A stretch of 50,966 nt of DNA. It comes from Candidatus Woesearchaeota archaeon. GTDB taxonomy: Archaea; Nanobdellota; Nanobdellia; Woesearchaeales; JABMPP01. The translations under genes were made by a program, and so were the position numbers. The stretch lies in contig JAGVYD010000018.1 in assembly GCA_018303405.1 (NCBI GenBank), positions 14,163 through 65,128 of the forward strand, in the 5' to 3' direction. Under the pieces are notes generated by a model. It made no database searches. It was given only the letters and a program-made list of their open reading frames with translations, and was not told where the DNA came from. Below, in pieces: positions 36,701 to 44,474 of this stretch; the first letter of the stretch is position 1, and every line of letters starts with the position of its first letter.

Positions 36701-39700
36701 ATTCAACTGCATCGTCATCAATCACATTCAATTACACGCCAAGCGACTCCACAACCGGCCTTGCAAATTGCACATTGGTGCTGGATACGGCAGCCAATTT
36801 TACTAACAGCACAATAACCAACAATCAGCCCAATTTCTTCAGCATATTTGGCATAAGCGGTGGCAAGCACAACTGGAGCGTCAATTGCACTGACTATGCC
36901 GGTTTCACAGGCAATAGTACCACCAGGAATTTCACGCTGGACGCGGGCGGGCCCGTGGTTGTCCTTAACTACCCGGTATCTCTGAACATTACTTCCGGAA
37001 ATGTGCAATTCAATTTCACAGCAACTGATGACACAGATGGGGTTGTTGACTGCAACCTGACCCTGGACAGTGTGGTAAACAACACCGCATTGATTTTGGC
37101 AACCAGCGGGGCTAATACGCTTTACACAATCACTGGATTGAACGATGGTGACCATGTCTGGAATGTCACCTGCTGGGATGACGCAAACAATCCAGGCGCT
37201 GCTTCAAATGAATCATTTACAGTCGACAAACCACCCAGGGTCACCCTGAATTTTCCAATTGACTTCAACGCCACAAACATGACATTGATACCATTTAATT
37301 ACACACCTTCTGATGCATATGATGTTGCGAATTGCACACTCTATCTGGACGGCGCGTTTAATGCGACAAACTACAGCATCACAAACGGTGAGCCAAATTT
37401 CTTCAACATTTCAGCATTGCTGGAGGGGAATCATTATTGGCAGGTAAATTGCTCAGACAGCAGGGGCTCGGTTGGCAATTCCACTTTTGAAAATTTCACA
37501 GTGGATTATTCCAAGATGTCCATCAACCTGAGCGCGCCGCCGAACGGCACCCTTTTCCAGTCAAGCAGCATAACATTCAATTTTACAGCGACGGACAACC
37601 TTGACCCGGGCTTGTCATGCTATATTACAATCAACAATGTCATTGAGGCATCTGGCATTGCAGCGACCTCAGGCTCAGTATCGACTACTCTGGTTCCAGG
37701 CTTGACAAACGGGTACAAATACTGGAATGTAACTTGCCAGGATGATGCCGGAAACCAGAACACCAGCCTGACCTGGGAATTTAATATCTCGTCTCCCACG
37801 ACGGTAAATCTTACATCCCCTGCAAACAATTACTTCCAATCCCTGCCAAACATTACATTGTATTATACTGCCAACAGCAGCAACGCAATGGCCAACTGCA
37901 GCTTATACATCAACAATGCCCTCAACCAGACAAATGCCACCCTGCTCAACACCACCGGCGGCCAGAATAATTTTACCCTGGGCGATTTAGGTGATAAGCA
38001 ATATAACTGGTCAGTCAGCTGCATCGACATCACAGCTTTGGCTGGCTCGTCAGAAAGGAGGATTTTTTACATTGATTCGGCAGCGCCGGAAATAGCGCTC
38101 AATTTTCCGTCGAACAATACAAACCATACTGCGGTAAATATCAGTTTTAATTTTACAGTATCGGATTTGCTGAGCACAAATTTCTCCTGCAATATCACCG
38201 TCGACGGAAATAGGAATAATTCCCAAAATATCATTGCCTACAACAATATTCCCGCCGAGCATAATATCAGCAATTTCAACGAAGGCTTCCACCAGTGGAA
38301 TGTTTCATGCAGCGACCTGGCAAACAATGGAAATTCGAGCGCAACGTACATTTATTACATCCGCGCCCCGCCGAGGGTTTCATTAGCTAATCCGCTGCAG
38401 AATTACACCACACCTTCGCAAGACATTAATTTCAGCTATATCCCGTATGACGCCTTCGGAATTTTCAACTGCAGCATTTATATCGACGACATTCTGAATT
38501 TGACAAATGACTCCATCATAACAAACAATTCGAATTATTTCAACATCACTGGAATAAATGAAGGCGTCCACAACTGGACAGTCAGGTGCACAGATTATGA
38601 TTATAGCGTCGGAAATTCCTCGGCCCGCAATTTTACCGTCGACATGACAGGGCCCAATGTCAGCCTGAGCTACCCCGCTCCTGGAGCAATTTTTCCGCAG
38701 GGAACTAATGTTACATTTAATTTCAGCGCAGTGGATAATTTTGACAACATCCTGAAATGCAACCTCTCATTGGACGGAATAGTCAATGTTTCCGGAATCT
38801 CTGCGCAGGCAAGCCAAAATACCTCAGTTACAGTCTATGGCTTAAACAGCTCAACACATTTTTGGAATGTTACCTGCGAGGACAATGCGGGGCTCACAGG
38901 GGCAAGTGCCACGCGCAACCTGACTTTGCAGGAAGTCCCTGAAATTTATCTTGCATCTCCACTCACTGGCGATGGCTTCACTGATCCAAATGTGACGATG
39001 TCCTACCAGGTATTTTCGGGCTATGACCTTCTCAGTTGCGGGCTTATAGTCAATGGGGAGACTAACCAGACCAACACTTCAAATGTGCAGCTTGGCGGCC
39101 CATTGAGCTATTTCAACCTGACAAATCTCACAGAAGGAAGGTACAACTGGACTGTGAACTGCACAAATGTGAATGGAATCACAGGAACTGCGACCGAGGA
39201 ATCATTTGACATAGACAACAGGACCCCGCTTCTGTCGCTGGTTTCACCTTCAAACAATAGCGTGAATTACCTGTCATATATGGACTTCAAATTTAATGTA
39301 ACTGACAATGTCGATGCCAATCTCAGCTGCAACCTGAGTGTCGATGGAACTATTAATCTTTCCAATTTCGGGGCAACAAGCAATACAACCACCACAAAGA
39401 CAGTCAATGATTTCATTGAGGGCTACCATTACTGGAATGTTACCTGTTGGGACAATACAGGCTTCACCAATGAAAGCCCGACCTGGCAGTTTTACCAAAA
39501 TTTCTCACCTTCCCTGACATTGGACTTCCCTGATGACGGTTACTTCACAAGGCTCACATCCCTGGATTTCAATTTCACCCCGCTGGACAATGATGCCAGC
39601 CTCCTGGAATGCCGGCTAAATATAGACAATACCCAGAACGGCTCAACATTCATAACACCGGCCTCAGGAGCACAGTTGACCAGGACTGTAAATGATTTCA

Positions 39701-42700
39701 ATGAAGGCATCCATAACTGGACTGCCAATTGCACTGACAACGACCTGAATGTCGCGGCCCCGGCGTGGAGAACATTCTACATTGATCTCACTGGTCCTGG
39801 CATTTACCTGCACACACCAAATGGGACAAGCTACTCCTTTGATGAGGTCATTTTCAATTACACGGCAATAGATAACTTTGGCACAAATCTGAGCTGCAAT
39901 CTTACAGTGAACAACACCCTGCGCTCCCAGGGAATGAGTGCCACATCAAACCAATACTATAATTTGACAGTGGCCAACTTCACTGATGGAAGGCTTTACT
40001 GGAATGTTTCCTGCACAGACCAGGCCGGCAATTCTGGGAGCAGCACGTTGTTCAATTTTTCAATGCAAGTTCCGCCCACAGTGATTTTAGGGCACCCGCC
40101 CAACAATACCAGGGCCAGCGACACAAATTATTCATTCAATTTCACGCCGAACGACAATTCTTACAACATCAGCAGTTGCACTTTGGTTCTCAATGATATT
40201 GCCAATAACACAAACAGCACATTGGGCTATGGCCTTGAAAATCTTGTAAGCGGCGACTATCTTGTCCATGGGAGCTATGACTGGACGGTAAATTGCACCG
40301 ACCATGCAGGAAACATCGGGACCAATACAACGGCCAAAAGGTTCTATGTGGATCTTTTGGGCCCGGGGTTTGCAATGACAACCCCCTATGATGGTGAGAC
40401 ATTCAACTATGATGATATTTACTTCAATTTCACAATATTTGAGCAATTCGGCTTCAACAACACAGTCAATTGCAACCTGACACTGGATGATATTGTGAAT
40501 AGGAGCGTATCATCATATCCTGGGACTCCCAATGCTGTAGAGATAGGCAATATTAGCCAGGGCGACCACAATTGGACACTTGTCTGTTGGGATGACCTGA
40601 ACAATACAAACACCAGCTCCACCTTAAGCTTCATAGTCAATGCGCCTGACCTGGTTATTACGCCAGGCAACATCACTTTTAACAACACCAATCCGGACAT
40701 CAATGACAGCATTTTAATCAATGCCACAATTTATAATGTAGGAGGGATAGAAGCTGATAATTTCGATGTTTATTTCTTCGACAGGTCCACATTTTTGGGG
40801 ATTGCCAGTGTGGCCACATTGGCATCCGGGACCAGCACCACAGTAAATGCAACCTGGAACATCACAACCGGATTCCGTAGCATAACAGTGAATGTCAGCT
40901 ATGCCGGTGTGGAACTAAATTATACCAACAACAATGCCACAAATAACCTGACCCTGCTTTATCCGAGGATTACAGACCCAGTGAATAGCACGTGGAGCCG
41001 GATTACCTCGAATAATCTCAATATCAAGGTCAATGATTACCTGAATAATTCCCTGAATTACACTGTTTATCTGGACAATGCGCCAAATTCCACATTCGAA
41101 TTCACCGACGGGTTGGAAAGTGTCTACATTGCGAACCTGAGCGAGGGCAAGCACACTTTCATTGTGGAAGCCCTTGCGCCAAGAGCTGATGTTGAAGGCA
41201 TTGATATTGGTTTGACCCGCAGGAAAAACAGCTCGCTCTTCGCGCTGAATGTTGACCTGACAAATGCCACCATATCCTGGGAAACCGCCAACAACAGCTG
41301 GCATTCAGATTTTAGCCCGGAAGTCTGGTTTAATATTACCGACAATCTTGCGAGCCTGATAAATTATACAGTTTACCAAAACGGTTCCTATTATGTCCAA
41401 AATTCAACAAGCAACGGCACCAGCATTCATGTGAATCTTTCAACACCATCCCAAGGCCCCTGGGAAATAATCATTGAGGCCGCTGACTTGGCCGGGAATA
41501 AGAAAAATTCCACTTTCCTGAGAGTGAATATAGATACCAACCCTCCATTCCCCAATATCACCACAGCAAACAACACGAATTCCTCGGATATAACCCCTTT
41601 GATTGAATTTAATATTACAGATAACCTTGCTCCCACATTAAATTACACATTCTACATAGATTTCATGGCAGTGAGCACTAATGGCACTGTGAGCAACGGG
41701 GCAGCTGGCGCCAATTCATTGACTTCTCTTGCAGATGGCTATCACAACATCACTTTGGAGGCAAAGGACCTGGCAGGAAACAGGCAAAATTCCTCATACA
41801 TCACTATTTTTATTGATTCAACCGCGCCTGTCATCACCATCCAAAGCCCGACAGATGGCAACGCATTTGGCTACATCATAGATTTGCTTGCCTCAATTAC
41901 TGACGCCGGGACTGGCCTGGACACAGCGTCTTATGCATTGCTCAATGACTCAGGAAGCATTTACCAGGCTGGAAGCCTTAATGCGACAGGCAATTTTGAT
42001 GCATGGTGGAATTCCACCATAAACGTAACTGAGGCTGCGGATTATATTTGGGTGATGTTCAATGTAACTGCCAATGATACCTTGGGCAACAGGGCCAATG
42101 CCAGCGTCCGGTTCATTGTTGACAACAGGAAACCAAGCATAGTATTCTATGCTCCTGACGGCACAGATTACAGGGATGATTTCTACCTCGACATGAGGAT
42201 ACAGAACAGAAACCTCACAGTTTCCGCTTATAACATAACCAATTCCACTTTTGAGAGGATGGCAAACAACAGCAATATGTCAATTGGCCAGCAGTATTAC
42301 AATTGGTCAGACTTGATCTCAATTCCTGTTGCGACTTGGCCTGAGGGAGTTTACAATGTTTCAGTCTATGCTGTTGATTCAGTCGGCAATAACAGGACAA
42401 GCTACAATTATTTCAGGATAGACAGGACCCCTCCATCTGTAATTCTCTACGAGCCCATTGCATTCTATAATACATCAAGCCAGAGTGTTTATTTCAATTT
42501 CAGCGCAAATGACACATTTGATGCGCAAATGATCTGCAATCTGACAGTCAATGGTGCCATTGTTGCACAGGATATTCAGGCCAATAATGGAACATATGCA
42601 AATGTCACGGTGAATGGCCTGGCCCAGGGGCCAAAAATGTGGAATGTCACTTGCCAGGACAACGCTGGCAACAATTTCACAAGTGAATCAAGGAATTTCA

Positions 42701-44457
42701 CAATTGACCTTACAGGGCCGGGCATGCTGATGAATTCGCCGGTAAATGGGTCCTGGTCCAGTGCAACGATTATTGACTTTTATTTTACTCCATCTGACAA
42801 CTTATTGGAAGTGGAAAGCTGCACCCTGATCATAAATTCCACTGCAAATGTGACAAATAGCACCATCAGTATGGGCCAGCAAAACCAGTTCCAGCAGGCA
42901 TTCCCGGAAGGAAGCTATACATGGAGCGTCAATTGCACAGATGACGTGGGCAATGAGGGCACAAACAGCACCCAGTGGCAGTTTTATGTTGATTCGAGCG
43001 CGCCCAATCCTGTCATAACATACTCAAACAACACATGGCTTTCAAGCATTTATCCGGATATCACATACACAATATCAGACAACCTGGACACACTGCTTAA
43101 TTGGACTTTCTATGTGAATGGGACTGCCAACATCTCCGGAAATATCAGCAACGGAGGCTCTGGCAGCCAGCTGGTTGGGCCAATGGCTGAAGAGGATTAC
43201 CTGATAATTCTGGGGGCCTTTGACAATGCAAACAATACGCGGAATTCCAGCTTCATTGTAGTGCACATTGACACCACCTCTCCTAATGTCACTCTGCTGG
43301 CACCTGCAAACAACAGCAATTTGTCCAACACCTACACCACTTTCAATTTCACTTCCGCTGACAATCGCGCAGCCCAATTATACTGCAATCTTACAATTGA
43401 CAACGCAATAAATGTATCCGGAATAATAATAAATTCAACACTGAACTACAGCCAGTATGTTTCAGGGTTCAATTCAGGCCTGCATAACTGGAGCGTGTCC
43501 TGCAGGGACAATGCCTCAAACACAGGCACAAGCCACACTTTCTACTTCAATGTCACGCCTCCTGACCTTATCATAACGACAAACAACATAACTTTCAATG
43601 AAAGCAGCTTTGTCGAGGACAAGCCATTCATTGTGGAGGCAAATGTCTGGAATATCGGAGAAGGGGCGGCAAACAACTTCACAATAGGGTTTTACCTCGG
43701 TGACCCTGATAATGGCGGCACACAGCTTGGCAATAGCCACCTGGCCAGCCTGCAGCCGGGTGAAAACATAACAGTCAACACTACAGTGACACTTGATATC
43801 GGGGATTTTTCAATTTTTGTGCAGGTTGACAGGAGTAATTTGGTGTCTGAGGAGATAGAGACAAACAACAAGGCCAACAGGACAGGCAATGTCGGGGCCT
43901 ACCAGATAATTTATGGCAATCTTTCAGGTGATTTGGTATTAAGCCTGAATGCGAGCAAAATTTTTAGGTGGGACTTCAGCAATTCCACTTCCGGCACGGT
44001 TTTTGCAATTGACAGCGACAGCCAGGTTGTCTGGAGCAGCCTTAAGGCATTGGGAATCAATTCAACGGATGAGAATTCTACAAATGATTTCTATGAGCTT
44101 GACTCAGGCCTTTTGATGGGCAATCTCACCGATTCAATCAATGTTACCTGGACTGACCACGGCATTCCCCTGAACAGGACAAACCTCACTATATTTGGCA
44201 AGACTGTAATCAATGTCCCGCTTGTCAATACCACCAACACAAGTGTGTTTTCAACCGGGATTTTATGGGACAGCACCGATGCGCCGGCTGCAGAGTACAA
44301 CGGGACCCAGGATGTCATATTCATAGCGCCAATCAATAAGGCGCAGCCCGGCAGGTATGGCACATATGACTTTGAAATGAGGATACCTGCAAGGCTGAGG
44401 CAGTACATACAGCCTGACCTTGACACAAGCGTAACAGTTTATGTGGAGCTAAGATAG
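30799..44457 (+). CDS. 4552-residue giant Ig-array surface protein with CARDB domains and a C-terminal YGN/Y-x-E-L domain
   Basis: The start is ATG 30799 (GTG 30796 adjacent). Signal peptide ~6-27. Residues ~45-345 hold three related ~90-residue beta domains; to ~1850 come assorted beta domains. Residues ~1857-3280 are 15 Cys-paired Ig-like domains of two alternating types. A CARDB-like domain (PDLVITPGNITF, ~3282-3387), about nine more Ig domains, a second CARDB (PDLIITTNNITF, ~4254-4360) and a ~185-residue C-terminal domain (~4369-4552) follow. The last domain matches the three small secreted proteins and the protein at 44475-46694 and ends VTVYVELR. There is no membrane anchor, so attachment must be through a domain, probably the last. 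Sequons are extremely dense. Expected role: a long extended stalk or adhesin. The next gene starts 17 bp later. Confidence 0.93.
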   Translation: MKRKWIGLVGILLMLALYATAIGGFGLADSGILGSSINTLNTIDSQESSADFIGSKNILTAPTVQLGAPLAIDFARLSAANASWKHVNFSFLDLTIRHGTQVYKFFAKDNKKEVSFTPKTEGVYVLEILDTASGLSHSETFSAAIDLQQAKKSAGSAAQKIPVILTDKDSYELGETVKVISSNIEKYAMLSGMQANSFDKLAIEIVSDEATVRFLGKQNSTSFYTPKSIGIYAVIAKLGERVIANSTFYVSVTGGGLPGSAGHGILDIYMPKTEYRINEPVLIEFSVAVGQDYEFYIESGEDKYSFLGLISNKVSFVPKSAGNYTARLLRAGKEVAVRKFQVSAQEYQGEDSIPADIPAGDTAESQNVPSGATTRLPPFSPGQPVEILFDFRDRIERKNILDKLFRITSIESATGYVEGQESSNGLAVALEPAERNRFVMKISGTENLPDGVYAAVVVAAYGQSQAVEKIFFEISGLTDSVTVGKQEVKSELRPGELPLAPAEEEDESAIVAKFVAAKFTSEHVISTNIDFSKELEGKRSVLNDIFATSVIDTINIFVNEDPQKELFDVQLDYLGKESFALKLTKKQEVKRGLYKVILVASSGQQQIRKDLILDLDSRTENSISQLEDYGLIETKTRLDQQLASSMNGNEFKVIDKDGKGIKSRARLRGMSDGKADVDVQLTEPKVNLISVRGMDTQKSAFIKFDTASKHMPAPPGEKWEKVYAIDPAGIDAQSMAISAIAEGMYLYKCKEWDFAAQQCSGDWAKIKDLVIGQPYIVDVGPNDPAFAESGLIAVNTNKSIFLPGEAAFVAIGLLNNQGNMVCDADMALSITDPSGLVTSFDVDSGGITVSPECSYYGPTSLPDYYATYNVGGTGTYIINVTANWTQDGAPNNAIRISNFSVQSSVPFDISRITATRIFPYVPYDVNITVVAIQDYSGPVYEYVPASFAIEPSPNFDVNTVNQTKVLSWIADFSAGNSYKLSYTYDAPDISPYFYMIGPLEIGNFSEARQWEIASDDKVLQSVAMTAPATNQSILLGATFTITCTPTCTGSGANPTVTHTYQWCEDIDCSGGANTISTSSGTSDELSVANNPESNACNQAVSDTITARNVGTVYIRCSSTANAVTKTSSPTIVVNVSGDVGPYLSSSQTPNPAKNTTSIYQNTAVLFNATWEDDYGLIGWKFSWNNSGSWVNVTSQSFTGLINVSNITLTVTAAEGSIIGWLFYANDTANQTSNSGISTFTVASTTDTIAPSITNFRISPNVTVSGGIVYINATITDNYGVNGAYAEIQFPNTSKFNYSMSNSGSSYYYAHTTDVGGNFSVILYAVDGNSNYNITANDRKYFNVTSYIFTNTFYYAPGETVTVKGIGFSSNNNVTLNILDNTWQSASGYPDTTVQTNRTGGFTTTWQIPTSSTSIRSGNYTINATDNKLSWLRNTTGMAVVLKPYVAIENDDDGTGSVLYEVNNSDDVPAVVNSAGGSEDYLEMNWSNGFSGLYVINKVEVLIQHYASAAETMYIQWWDGSAYQSVCTIATTTTEQFSNCTISGIDTIAEANSISLRYTDNNGAAARDMSVDFIYMLINYSLDTNTHVIIQKPSRPKNFGNFTDTGNNHAYFGGDSARPPVSIASGQELTSSDYSMLISSDNQKFSSINETVGSVAYHVFNFRVPETNATLSEFRVVYEGFASRGTSAQERAVGYSVFLWNYTASSYSLIQNTSWSTLGTDVVFNRSFANPTYFINATGDVSLLVEAMNATGAGVGEGRSNLTTDYVALELTLHPLLSGIQIINFTATDGDTISACNYRYRNGTDTLGHIFMNNTVGYDWINYSDTNDYGDGFYNIDANCTDSLGNYNASETIYALIDNTNPTVTLNSPVNLANYTTSSVTLSWTASDDQPGNLKCDILINGAKNTSHPIVSRNGVAQEYSLSGLNDGWYIWNVNCSDLIGNYDAATERNFSVDTSRPTVQLNWPDIDYSTASSSITFNYTPSDSTTGLANCTLVLDTAANFTNSTITNNQPNFFSIFGISGGKHNWSVNCTDYAGFTGNSTTRNFTLDAGGPVVVLNYPVSLNITSGNVQFNFTATDDTDGVVDCNLTLDSVVNNTALILATSGANTLYTITGLNDGDHVWNVTCWDDANNPGAASNESFTVDKPPRVTLNFPIDFNATNMTLIPFNYTPSDAYDVANCTLYLDGAFNATNYSITNGEPNFFNISALLEGNHYWQVNCSDSRGSVGNSTFENFTVDYSKMSINLSAPPNGTLFQSSSITFNFTATDNLDPGLSCYITINNVIEASGIAATSGSVSTTLVPGLTNGYKYWNVTCQDDAGNQNTSLTWEFNISSPTTVNLTSPANNYFQSLPNITLYYTANSSNAMANCSLYINNALNQTNATLLNTTGGQNNFTLGDLGDKQYNWSVSCIDITALAGSSERRIFYIDSAAPEIALNFPSNNTNHTAVNISFNFTVSDLLSTNFSCNITVDGNRNNSQNIIAYNNIPAEHNISNFNEGFHQWNVSCSDLANNGNSSATYIYYIRAPPRVSLANPLQNYTTPSQDINFSYIPYDAFGIFNCSIYIDDILNLTNDSIITNNSNYFNITGINEGVHNWTVRCTDYDYSVGNSSARNFTVDMTGPNVSLSYPAPGAIFPQGTNVTFNFSAVDNFDNILKCNLSLDGIVNVSGISAQASQNTSVTVYGLNSSTHFWNVTCEDNAGLTGASATRNLTLQEVPEIYLASPLTGDGFTDPNVTMSYQVFSGYDLLSCGLIVNGETNQTNTSNVQLGGPLSYFNLTNLTEGRYNWTVNCTNVNGITGTATEESFDIDNRTPLLSLVSPSNNSVNYLSYMDFKFNVTDNVDANLSCNLSVDGTINLSNFGATSNTTTTKTVNDFIEGYHYWNVTCWDNTGFTNESPTWQFYQNFSPSLTLDFPDDGYFTRLTSLDFNFTPLDNDASLLECRLNIDNTQNGSTFITPASGAQLTRTVNDFNEGIHNWTANCTDNDLNVAAPAWRTFYIDLTGPGIYLHTPNGTSYSFDEVIFNYTAIDNFGTNLSCNLTVNNTLRSQGMSATSNQYYNLTVANFTDGRLYWNVSCTDQAGNSGSSTLFNFSMQVPPTVILGHPPNNTRASDTNYSFNFTPNDNSYNISSCTLVLNDIANNTNSTLGYGLENLVSGDYLVHGSYDWTVNCTDHAGNIGTNTTAKRFYVDLLGPGFAMTTPYDGETFNYDDIYFNFTIFEQFGFNNTVNCNLTLDDIVNRSVSSYPGTPNAVEIGNISQGDHNWTLVCWDDLNNTNTSSTLSFIVNAPDLVITPGNITFNNTNPDINDSILINATIYNVGGIEADNFDVYFFDRSTFLGIASVATLASGTSTTVNATWNITTGFRSITVNVSYAGVELNYTNNNATNNLTLLYPRITDPVNSTWSRITSNNLNIKVNDYLNNSLNYTVYLDNAPNSTFEFTDGLESVYIANLSEGKHTFIVEALAPRADVEGIDIGLTRRKNSSLFALNVDLTNATISWETANNSWHSDFSPEVWFNITDNLASLINYTVYQNGSYYVQNSTSNGTSIHVNLSTPSQGPWEIIIEAADLAGNKKNSTFLRVNIDTNPPFPNITTANNTNSSDITPLIEFNITDNLAPTLNYTFYIDFMAVSTNGTVSNGAAGANSLTSLADGYHNITLEAKDLAGNRQNSSYITIFIDSTAPVITIQSPTDGNAFGYIIDLLASITDAGTGLDTASYALLNDSGSIYQAGSLNATGNFDAWWNSTINVTEAADYIWVMFNVTANDTLGNRANASVRFIVDNRKPSIVFYAPDGTDYRDDFYLDMRIQNRNLTVSAYNITNSTFERMANNSNMSIGQQYYNWSDLISIPVATWPEGVYNVSVYAVDSVGNNRTSYNYFRIDRTPPSVILYEPIAFYNTSSQSVYFNFSANDTFDAQMICNLTVNGAIVAQDIQANNGTYANVTVNGLAQGPKMWNVTCQDNAGNNFTSESRNFTIDLTGPGMLMNSPVNGSWSSATIIDFYFTPSDNLLEVESCTLIINSTANVTNSTISMGQQNQFQQAFPEGSYTWSVNCTDDVGNEGTNSTQWQFYVDSSAPNPVITYSNNTWLSSIYPDITYTISDNLDTLLNWTFYVNGTANISGNISNGGSGSQLVGPMAEEDYLIILGAFDNANNTRNSSFIVVHIDTTSPNVTLLAPANNSNLSNTYTTFNFTSADNRAAQLYCNLTIDNAINVSGIIINSTLNYSQYVSGFNSGLHNWSVSCRDNASNTGTSHTFYFNVTPPDLIITTNNITFNESSFVEDKPFIVEANVWNIGEGAANNFTIGFYLGDPDNGGTQLGNSHLASLQPGENITVNTTVTLDIGDFSIFVQVDRSNLVSEEIETNNKANRTGNVGAYQIIYGNLSGDLVLSLNASKIFRWDFSNSTSGTVFAIDSDSQVVWSSLKALGINSTDENSTNDFYELDSGLLMGNLTDSINVTWTDHGIPLNRTNLTIFGKTVINVPLVNTTNTSVFSTGILWDSTDAPAAEYNGTQDVIFIAPINKAQPGRYGTYDFEMRIPARLRQYIQPDLDTSVTVYVELR
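36370..40640 (+). repeat. Array of 15 Ig-domain coding repeats in alternating two-domain units
   Basis: The first Cys codon of the even-numbered domains falls at 36769, 37333, 37897, 38470, 39037, 39610 and 40177 (188, 188, 191, 189, 191, 189 residues apart). That of odd domains 3-15 falls at 37051, 37618, 38188, 38758, 39328, 39895 and 40471. Even domains read NC[TS]L near the first Cys and W-x-V-N-C-T-D at the second; odd domains read [LF]SC-N-[LI]-[TS] and W-N-V-[TS]-C. Linkers alternate too: odd domains end PPRV-like, even domains end D-x-x-x-P-like. Confidence 0.85.
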
Positions 44458-44474
44458 ATTTGAAGCCAGAAAGA

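Noticed and set aside
36370-40640. CRISPR-like periodicity
   Set aside because: The repetition is in-frame Ig-domain coding sequence with a ~570-bp two-domain period, not short repeats with spacers.
44460-44474. TTG start for the 739-residue protein
   Set aside because: ATG 44475 is five codons later and gives a standard signal peptide; the TTG has no supporting Shine-Dalgarno.
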